Of a stretch of 20,212 bases of DNA, positions 13,825 through 20,212 are shown one piece after another; positions within the stretch are counted from its first letter, which is position 1, and each line of letters opens with the position of its first letter. The DNA is from Sulfurovum sp. Lineage in GTDB: Bacteria > Campylobacterota > Campylobacteria > Campylobacterales > Sulfurovaceae. The notes under the pieces were generated by a model. That model was given only the letters and a program-made list of their open reading frames with translations, ran no database searches and was not told the origin of the DNA. The DNA lies in NCBI GenBank assembly GCA_004377245.1, contig SOIK01000191.1, forward strand, positions 1-20,212, written 5' to 3'. Made by a program: the position numbers and the translations under genes.

Positions 13825-16296
13825 ATGCTAAATAAACTTTATCGAAAACTTATACTCAAATATCCTTTATCTGTTTTAGTTGTGCTGATCACAGCTATAC
13901 TCATTTTTGGTATCAATGTCGTAAAACTGGAAATAGATGCTTCTGCAGAGACACTTCTACTGGATGATGATAAAGACTTGGCTTTTACAAGAACTGTAGC
14001 AAAACGATTTAAAACCAACGATGTCCTTGTGCTTGCCTATAAACCAAAACAAGATTTACTTTCAAAAGAAAGCCTACAAACCTTAGCCCATATTAGCGAT
14101 GATTTAGAAAAATTACCAAGCGTTGAATCCGTAGATTCACTTATCAATGTTCCTTTATTTTTTTCACCCATAAGAGAAATGAGTGATTTGATCAACGACT
14201 CAAGAACACTCAAAAACAGTGACATAAATCTATCACTAGCCAAACAAGAGTTTTTAACCAGCCCTCTGTATAAGGATAGTCTTGTCAATAAAGATTTTAC
14301 TATATCTTCGATCTTCATCAATCTATATGATGACCCACAATATTCTATACTTTTAGAGAAAAGAAATCTCTTACTCCAAAAACAAAAAGTCTCTCCTCTT
14401 ATGGGGGAAGAAAGACAGGCACTTCACCATGTAAATATAGCTTTTAAAAAGCATAGAGACGAACAACGTATTCTTGCCAACGACAACATTAAAGAGATTC
14501 GCTCTCTTATGTCAAAATATCAGGACAATGCTACGTTTTTTTTAGGTGGGGTCCAAATGATTTCCAACGACATTGTTGGGTTTGTTAAAAATGATCTACT
14601 AGTCTATGGAAGCATACTTATACTCCTTCTTATTTTTGTTTTGGGTATTATTTTCAAAAAACCAAGATGGGTAGTGCTGCCTATCCTTATTTGTGCACTA
14701 TCTGTTATTGCCATTACGAGTAGCTTAGGATTTTTTGGATGGGAAATCACTGTGATTTCTTCAAACTTTATTGCGTTGCAACTTATTATCACGATTTCCA
14801 TAGTTTTACACCTTATTGTGAGATACGAAGAACTTTTAACCCAGTATCCTCATGCTTCGTCTCAAAGACTCATTTTACTCACCATGCTTTCAAAAGCGAC
14901 ACCCACTTTCTTTGCCATCCTCACTACAATTGCAGGATTTTCTTCGCTTCTCTTTTCCCATATCCATCCTATTATCAACCTAGGATGGATGATGAGTGTA
15001 GGGATTACAATGTCACTTGTGATTTCTTTTATTGTCTTTCCTGCTGTGCTGATGTTGCTTAAGAAAACACCTCCTGTAAAGCAAAAAAAATCTGCCTTTT
15101 CTCTACCTGCTATCAGTACTGCTATTGTTTTAAGTGATAAAAAATCTATTTTTATTATTACCTTACTTGCCATTCTATTTAGTATCACAGGGGCTTCGCA
15201 GCTCATTGTGGAAAACAGTTTTATTAACTACTTCAAAAAAGATACAAACATTTACAAAGGCATGAAAATCATAGATCAAGAGTTAGGAGGGACAACACCT
15301 TTGGATGTGATACTCACTTTTTCAGATGAAAAAATAGCATTATTACCGATAACTGAAACGGAAGAAGATGAAGACTCATTTGAAGATGAATTTAATACTT
15401 TAGAAAACGAAGACCAATACTGGTTTACCAATGAAAAGATTACTATCATAAAGAAAGTCCATGACTATTTAACACACATAGCACAGATAGGAGATGTACA
15501 ATCCTTTGCTACCTTACTCGATATAGGCAAGATACTTAACCACAACAAAAGTTTAGACAGTGTAGATCTGGCTATCTTATATCAAACACTACCTCAAAAA
15601 TATAGAGATATTATACTTTCACCCTATGTCAATATTAAACATAACCAGGCAAGATTTTCCACACGTATTGTAGACTCGAATGAAGCGTTACGCAGAAACA
15701 CATTGTTGGAAAAAATCACATATGACTTAAGCCATATGATAGACCCTCATGTAGCAACCGTTCAACTGTCAAATCTTATGGTACTTTACAACAACATGTT
15801 GCAGTCATTGTTCCATTCGCAAATCACGATGCTCAGTCTTGTACTACTCATCCTTTTTCTGATGTTTCTTGTACTATTCAGGTCATTCAAGCTCACACTT
15901 ATTGCTTTAAGTGTCAATATTATTCCCATAGGCATGATCTTTGGCTTTATGGGTTGGTTACACATCCCTCTTGACATTATGACTATCACCATCGCTGCTA
16001 TAGCTATGGGTATAGGCGTAGATAACACCATTCACTATATTCACCGATTTAAAGTTGAATTTGCGAAGGATAATGTTTACCATAATGTCATGCGAAGAAC
16101 AAACAACAGCATAGGAAATGCTATGTACTACACCTCACTTACTGTTATCATAGGTTTTTCTATTTTGACGTTATCAAACCTAATTCCAACCATTTATTTT
16201 GGATTACTCACTATGTTAGTCATGGCTGCTGCCCTCATTTCAAATCTGACACTTTTACCAAAACTTTTACTGTTGTTTAAGCCATTGAAAAAATAA
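13825..16296 (+). CDS. MMPL/RND family inner-membrane transporter (HpnN-like), probable lipid transporter
   Basis: An 823-residue RND-superfamily membrane protein with duplicated halves: a membrane helix at 14-34, a large periplasmic domain, five helices near 260-410, a helix near 441-460, a second periplasmic domain (about 460-660), and five helices near 667-815. This is the MMPL/HpnN layout used for lipid export. The motif GVDNTIHYIHRF in the tenth helix carries Asp733. The matching position in the first half reads ISIVLHLIVRYEE, with Ser325 where Asp is usual. The second periplasmic domain bears an acidic patch EEDEDSFEDEF (513-523), like that in MlaA. It lies 46 bases after mlaC, with a weak ribosome site. 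Its place after mlaA-mlaC suggests it handles the same lipid. The substrate is unknown. Confidence 0.88.
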   Translation: MLNKLYRKLILKYPLSVLVVLITAILIFGINVVKLEIDASAETLLLDDDKDLAFTRTVAKRFKTNDVLVLAYKPKQDLLSKESLQTLAHISDDLEKLPSVESVDSLINVPLFFSPIREMSDLINDSRTLKNSDINLSLAKQEFLTSPLYKDSLVNKDFTISSIFINLYDDPQYSILLEKRNLLLQKQKVSPLMGEERQALHHVNIAFKKHRDEQRILANDNIKEIRSLMSKYQDNATFFLGGVQMISNDIVGFVKNDLLVYGSILILLLIFVLGIIFKKPRWVVLPILICALSVIAITSSLGFFGWEITVISSNFIALQLIITISIVLHLIVRYEELLTQYPHASSQRLILLTMLSKATPTFFAILTTIAGFSSLLFSHIHPIINLGWMMSVGITMSLVISFIVFPAVLMLLKKTPPVKQKKSAFSLPAISTAIVLSDKKSIFIITLLAILFSITGASQLIVENSFINYFKKDTNIYKGMKIIDQELGGTTPLDVILTFSDEKIALLPITETEEDEDSFEDEFNTLENEDQYWFTNEKITIIKKVHDYLTHIAQIGDVQSFATLLDIGKILNHNKSLDSVDLAILYQTLPQKYRDIILSPYVNIKHNQARFSTRIVDSNEALRRNTLLEKITYDLSHMIDPHVATVQLSNLMVLYNNMLQSLFHSQITMLSLVLLILFLMFLVLFRSFKLTLIALSVNIIPIGMIFGFMGWLHIPLDIMTITIAAIAMGIGVDNTIHYIHRFKVEFAKDNVYHNVMRRTNNSIGNAMYYTSLTVIIGFSILTLSNLIPTIYFGLLTMLVMAAALISNLTLLPKLLLLFKPLKK

Positions 16297-16355
16297 AATA
16301 TTTTACAATTTTAAATCATCCTATGAGAATTAATATCTACTTTTATAAAACATGC

Positions 16356-16361
16356 TACAAT
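16356..16361 (+). promoter_or_regulatory. Candidate -10 element for the M3 oligopeptidase gene
   Basis: TGC-TACAAT (TACAAT at 16356-16361), an extended -10 in an A/T-rich 96-base gap after the RND gene, would start transcription near 16368, about 25 bases before the ATG at 16393. A weak ribosome site (ACGGAT) lies between. No strong terminator for the upstream operon is visible in this gap. Confidence 0.4.
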
Positions 16362-16392
16362 CAAAAAAAATAAAATAACGGATAAATAACAT

Positions 16393-18342
16393 ATGTTTCA
16401 AGAATTTAAAATCAACAATTTAGAACAATTTCCACAAGAATTAGAAAAACTTTTAGACCAACAGCGTACTATAATCAATAACGTTACAACCTCAAGTGAT
16501 ATAAGCTACGAAAAAGTCCTCAAACCTCTTCAAGATTTGGATGAAGAGTTAGGACTTTTCTTTACACCTCTTTCTCATCTTAACTCTGTCATGAACTCGG
16601 AAGAGACACAAAAAGCATATGAGGAGTCTATCCCTTTGCTTTCCAAGTTTTCTTCTGAGATGGCACAGAATGTTGCACTCTTCGAAAAAATAGAGCAGAT
16701 CAAAACAGCCAATGATGAAGCTAAAACCGTTGTGTCACATGAAGTCAGAGACTTTGTACTCTCTGGAGTAAAACTACCTGAAGATAAGAAAAAAAGAATG
16801 GAAGAGATATCTTTGAGCCTCAGTGAACTCAGTAATCAATTTTCTCAAAATCTTCTTGATGCTACCAATGCCTTTGAACTTATCATTGAAGATGAGAAAG
16901 ATGTAAAGGGAATGCCTCAGTCTGACATGGACGCAGCCAAAGAAGAAATAGAAGGTAAAACCGTTTATAAATTTACCTTAAAGATCCCTTCTTACCTTGC
17001 CTATATGACCTACGGACCAAACAGAGAATATAGAAAAGAACTTTCCAAAGCCTACTCCACACGTGCGCCAGAAAATGCAGAAGTGATAGATCAGCTCCTT
17101 GCACTAAAACAAGAGAAAGCAAAGCTTTTAGATTTTGAAAATTATGCACACTATGCATTGGAGACAAGAGATGCAAACAAACAGGAAGAGGTTATCTCTT
17201 TCTTGGAAGCTTTGGCTGATGCCGCTTTACCACAAGCTAAAAATGAGCTTGAAGAACTCAAAGCGTATGCTAAAAAAGTAGATAACATAGATGAGTTGGC
17301 AAGTTATGATGTAGGCTACTACAGTGAAAAACTCAAAAAAGAGAAGTTTGACTTTGATGACACGATGACAAAACCCTACTTTGAACAAAGTAAAGTACTA
17401 GAAGGGCTTCTTGACATCGTCTCTGAACTCTTTGCTGTGACATTTAAACCCACTGATGTTCCTACTTGGCACGCATGTGTGAAGCCGTTTGACATCTTTG
17501 AAGGAGAGGAACTGAGTGGACGTATCTACTTTGACCTTGAAGCACGTAAAGAGAAACGAGGTGGCGCTTGGATGGATGATTGGGAGACCCATTACGTAGA
17601 CAGCAAAGGGGACAAACACCTTGCTTCTGCATTCGTCGTATGCAACTTCTCTCCAACAACCAAAGAGAACCCTTCCCTCCTCAGACATGATGACGTAGTG
17701 ACACTCTTTCATGAGATGGGGCATGCCATCCACCACCTCTTTGGAAAATGTAAAGAGCGTTCAGTCTCTGGCATCAACGGTGTAGCATGGGATGCTGTGG
17801 AGTTCCCTTCACAGTTTTTAGAGAACTTTGCTTATGAAGCAGCCATACTTAAACGTTTTGGCTTTCACTATGAAACAGGTGAACCTATCTCAGATATACT
17901 CTTGGCAAAAATAAAAGAGACAAAAAACTACCAGGCAGCTTTAGGCATACTCAGACAAATGGAGTTTTCACTCTTTGACTTTAAGCTCCATCAAAAGCTT
18001 TACCGGGGAGAAGAAGTACAAATACTTCTTGATGGTATACGTGAAAAAACTGCTCTACTCACACCACCAAGCTACAACAAATTCCAACATGGATTTGCAC
18101 ATATCTTTGCAGGAGGGTATGCTGCAGGGTACTACTCTTACAAGTGGGCTGAAGTCCTTAGTGCAGATGCTTTTTTCTCTTGTCTTGACGAGCATACAGG
18201 ATTTGACAAGAAGAGTGCAAAAGGGTATAAAGAGGTTATACTTGCTAACGGAAGCGCTAAAGAGATGAGCGACCTTTACCAAGAGTGGCTTGGACGTAAA
18301 GCGGATGTAAAGAGTCTTATCAAGCTTTATGAAATAGGCTAA
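16393..18342 (+). CDS. prlC: M3 family zinc oligopeptidase (oligopeptidase A-like)
   Basis: A 649-residue cytoplasmic metallopeptidase of family M3, which degrades short peptides released by proteases and signal peptides. The zinc motif HEMGH is at 440-444, with the third ligand probably Glu470 in WDAVEFPSQFLENF, which corresponds closely to E. coli OpdA (WDAVELPSQF). The substrate-closing region GGYAAGYYSYKWAEVLSADAF, with its conserved Tyr residues, is near the C-terminus. The N-terminal half is helical and lacks a signal peptide. The length is slightly below OpdA (680). Monocistronic by layout, with its own promoter-like sequence and a palindromic repeat after the stop. M3 identity is certain; the choice between prlC and a closely related M3 name is less so. 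Confidence 0.93.
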   Translation: MFQEFKINNLEQFPQELEKLLDQQRTIINNVTTSSDISYEKVLKPLQDLDEELGLFFTPLSHLNSVMNSEETQKAYEESIPLLSKFSSEMAQNVALFEKIEQIKTANDEAKTVVSHEVRDFVLSGVKLPEDKKKRMEEISLSLSELSNQFSQNLLDATNAFELIIEDEKDVKGMPQSDMDAAKEEIEGKTVYKFTLKIPSYLAYMTYGPNREYRKELSKAYSTRAPENAEVIDQLLALKQEKAKLLDFENYAHYALETRDANKQEEVISFLEALADAALPQAKNELEELKAYAKKVDNIDELASYDVGYYSEKLKKEKFDFDDTMTKPYFEQSKVLEGLLDIVSELFAVTFKPTDVPTWHACVKPFDIFEGEELSGRIYFDLEARKEKRGGAWMDDWETHYVDSKGDKHLASAFVVCNFSPTTKENPSLLRHDDVVTLFHEMGHAIHHLFGKCKERSVSGINGVAWDAVEFPSQFLENFAYEAAILKRFGFHYETGEPISDILLAKIKETKNYQAALGILRQMEFSLFDFKLHQKLYRGEEVQILLDGIREKTALLTPPSYNKFQHGFAHIFAGGYAAGYYSYKWAEVLSADAFFSCLDEHTGFDKKSAKGYKEVILANGSAKEMSDLYQEWLGRKADVKSLIKLYEIG

Positions 18343-18356
18343 TCAACTTTCACATA

Positions 18357-18441
18357 CGTCGTCCTCGTGCTTGACACGGGGATCCATTGGTTCAGAAGCA
18401 GTTTAGATTTGTAGATTCCCGTGTCAAGCACGAGAATGACG
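18357..18441. repeat. REP/MITE-like palindrome
   Basis: Two 28-base arms (18357-18384 and 18414-18441) are reverse complements at 25 of 28 positions around a 29-base loop. The arms contain TCGTGCTTGACACGGG and its complement. It fills almost the whole 118-base gap between the oligopeptidase and the next gene. The GTCATTC...GGGAATC ends resemble dispersed palindromes common in many bacterial genomes. No T-tract follows, so it is not a typical terminator, though the RNA stem could stabilise or separate messages. Confidence 0.7.
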
Positions 18442-18460
18442 AAAGAGTTAAGGAGTAATT

Positions 18461-18976
18461 TTGAGAGAATACCGTTCTCTGGCACTTACTATTATCGCTA
18501 TCTTTATCGTTACATTAGTAGGTGCTTTTTTCAGTCCTACTTTCAACGAACAAAAAACCTACCTGGAACTCTTTTTTCTTTTTGGTAGTTTACTTTTCAT
18601 CTTTTCTATTTTAGTGATATTTGCGGCTATAGGTTTTTCTTCTTTTGCTCTTTATCTTACTCTATTTCTTGCTATAGTTATGGGAATGTATGGCGTTGAA
18701 GGTGCTTTGCTTGTTACAGGTATGACTTACTTTTTCTGGGGCTCTATCTTTGCAATGGAAGTACTTCTTTTTTACAATGGTGTTAAAAGTGCCAAGGAGT
18801 GGTTTATCGCACGCTATACTTTTAAATCATTTAAAACTGAATATTACGTTTTTTATCCAATGATAGGTATGTTATATATTTTACTGGAGTTTGTGCCAAG
18901 TCTTTTTTATAGAGAGAAGTTGTTGAAGTTCTCCCCTTCAAGAGTATTGAAGGAGATGGAAGAGATACTAAAATAG
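18461..18976 (+). CDS. Unrecognised polytopic membrane protein with TTG start
   Basis: A 171-residue hydrophobic protein that I do not recognise. The TTG start at 18461 is supported by AGGAG at 18451-18455, five bases upstream. Predicted membrane helices lie near residues 8-27, 35-60, 62-80, 83-106 and 130-148, followed by a short basic/acidic C-terminal tail. Conserved-looking charged points are the SAKEWFIARYTFKSFKTEYY segment (about 110-130), which would lie on one membrane face. It follows the REP-like palindrome and may be transcribed from the upstream gene. Its stop codon is separated from the convergent argG stop by a single base. No enzymatic motif is seen. Confidence 0.7.
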   Translation: MREYRSLALTIIAIFIVTLVGAFFSPTFNEQKTYLELFFLFGSLLFIFSILVIFAAIGFSSFALYLTLFLAIVMGMYGVEGALLVTGMTYFFWGSIFAMEVLLFYNGVKSAKEWFIARYTFKSFKTEYYVFYPMIGMLYILLEFVPSLFYREKLLKFSPSRVLKEMEEILK

Positions 18977-18977
18977 A

Positions 18978-20212
18978 TTATTTCTTATCTTCTTTTTTAC
19001 CAAACCCAAAGAAACGCTTAATACGCTCACAGATCGTTACAGAACCAGTCTCTATACGACATACTTCTGTCTCTTCATAGGCACCGATAAGAGACTTGAT
19101 ACGCTCAGGCTGCTTTTTACCTTCGATGATAAATCTAAGCGCAGTAAGACGGATGAACCCTTCTGCATCTTTTTGGTTATATACTTCATCTTCTTCAAAT
19201 GTTGAATATTCTTCAGAGTAAAGAGAAACATCTGATTTTCTACCCACTACAGTTACATTTCCTTTGTAAAGTTTTAACTTCACTTCACCATGTACGTTCT
19301 CTTGTGTTGCATCTATAGCAGCTTGTAGCATCTTACGCTCTGCGGACCACCAGAAACCGTTGTAAATGAGTTTTGCATACTTTGGCATAAGTTCATCTTT
19401 AAGGTGTGCTTCTTCTCTGTCAAGGGTGATAGACTCGATGGCTCTGTGGGCTCTAAGCATAATCGTTCCACCTGGAGTCTCATAACAACCTCTGGCTTTC
19501 ATACCAACAAAACGGTTCTCTACGATATCAATACGACCGATACCATGTTTGTTACCATATTCATTGAGTGTTTTCAAGATAGTGGCAGGACTCATTTCTT
19601 CACCATTGATAGCTGTTGGGTCACCATTTACATAAGTAAGTGTGATATACTCAGCTTCGTCAGGTGCATTTTCCGGACTTACAGACCATAACCACATATC
19701 TTCTTCTGGTTCATTGTTTGGATCTTCAAGTATTTCACCCTCATAAGAGATATGCAGAAGGTTTGCATCCATAGAGTATGGTGATTTTTTACCTTTTTTG
19801 TCTATCTCGATACCATGATCTTCTGCATACTTTAAAAGCTTGGTACGTGAGTTCAGATCCCACTCTCTCCAAGGAGCGATAACCGCAATATCTGGGTCAA
19901 GTGCGAGGTATCCAAGCTCAAAACGTACTTGGTCATTCCCTTTACCAGTTGCACCATGAGAAACTGCATCCGCACCTGTTTGGTGTGCTATTTCTATCTG
20001 CTTTTTAGAGATAAGCGGTCTTGCGATAGATGTACCTAAAAGATACTCACCCTCATAGATGGCATTGGCTCTAAACATAGGAAAAACAAAATCTTTTACA
20101 AACTCTTCTTTAAGGTCTAAGATGAAAACATTTTCAGGTTTGATACCCATATCAAGCGCTTTCTTACGTGCAGGCTCTACCTCTTCACCCTGACCAAGGT
20201 CAGCGGTAAAAG
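18978..20212 (-). CDS. argG: Argininosuccinate synthase, 5' end outside window
   Basis: ArgG joins citrulline and aspartate with ATP to make argininosuccinate in arginine synthesis. The frame is open to the right edge and continues upstream of the first in-window ATG (20150) with [18 protein letters not shown], which belongs to the family, so the start and the N-terminal ATP-loop SGGLDTS are off the window. Seen: [15 protein letters not shown], the signature [36 protein letters not shown], and [24 protein letters not shown]. About 411 residues are visible, consistent with a ~400-450 residue enzyme. The tail ends in a lysine-rich stretch ([10 protein letters not shown]) beyond the usual core. 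Convergent with the preceding gene, with one base between stops. Confidence 0.97.
   Translation of the reverse strand, partial: FTADLGQGEEVEPARKKALDMGIKPENVFILDLKEEFVKDFVFPMFRANAIYEGEYLLGTSIARPLISKKQIEIAHQTGADAVSHGATGKGNDQVRFELGYLALDPDIAVIAPWREWDLNSRTKLLKYAEDHGIEIDKKGKKSPYSMDANLLHISYEGEILEDPNNEPEEDMWLWSVSPENAPDEAEYITLTYVNGDPTAINGEEMSPATILKTLNEYGNKHGIGRIDIVENRFVGMKARGCYETPGGTIMLRAHRAIESITLDREEAHLKDELMPKYAKLIYNGFWWSAERKMLQAAIDATQENVHGEVKLKLYKGNVTVVGRKSDVSLYSEEYSTFEEDEVYNQKDAEGFIRLTALRFIIEGKKQPERIKSLIGAYEETEVCRIETGSVTICERIKRFFGFGKKEDKK

Noticed and set aside
14862-15206. 114-codon minus-strand frame inside the RND gene
   Set aside because: Hydrophobic shadow of the membrane segments on the other strand; no ribosome site or independent support.
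18357-18441. CRISPR repeat or intrinsic terminator
   Set aside because: Only one inverted pair is present with no repeat-spacer pattern, and no T-tract follows either arm.
18978-20150. argG as N-terminally truncated at ATG 20150
   Set aside because: The frame continues upstream to the window edge with conserved ArgG residues, so the gene is cut only by the window.

Overview
The window looks like a chromosomal segment of a mesophilic, AT-rich member of the Campylobacterota (Epsilonproteobacteria), most likely from the Sulfurovum/Sulfurimonas side of the phylum. Three things point there. The block rplI-hslV-hslU-era has the same order as in Helicobacter and Campylobacter genomes. HslV begins MFDATTI, like the Helicobacter form. 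The trio mlaA-mlaC-RND resembles Campylobacter jejuni Cj1371-Cj1373. The genus is an inference.

Layout. (1) 1-8513, minus strand: eight tightly packed genes that match, one for one and in order, the Vibrio MSHA pilus assembly block mshI-J-K-L-M-N-E-G: a PilM/PilN-like platform protein, PilO-like and PilP-like proteins, secretin, AAA ATPase, TPR protein, assembly ATPase and polytopic platform protein. mshG runs off the left edge. Most junctions overlap or abut. A promoter-like sequence lies before mshI and a second, internal one before mshE. (2) 8514-12215, minus strand: rplI, hslV, hslU and era. The hslV-hslU and hslU-era spacers are unusually rich in hairpins and share a recurring short repeat. 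(3) 12216-12351: a divergent promoter region with a perfect 12-bp inverted repeat whose two arms read as back-to-back -10 elements. (4) 12352-16296, plus strand: mlaA, mlaC and an MMPL/RND membrane transporter, probably one lipid-trafficking operon. (5) 16393-18342, plus: M3 oligopeptidase. (6) 18343-18460: a REP/MITE-like palindrome. (7) 18461-18976, plus: an unrecognised polytopic membrane protein starting with TTG. (8) 18978-20212, minus: argG, whose 5' end lies beyond the right edge.

How the genes work together. The msh block would build a trans-envelope type IV pilus or pseudopilus machine, but no pilin gene is in view. HslUV is a two-component protease. MlaA (outer membrane), MlaC (periplasm) and the RND protein (inner membrane) form a plausible three-compartment lipid route. 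MlaA and the RND protein share an acidic motif EEDxxxFExEF, while the MlaC between them is strongly basic; this is the most interesting hypothesis in the window.

No stretch longer than 300 bases lacks a gene. No tRNA, rRNA, CRISPR array, insertion sequence or prophage was seen.
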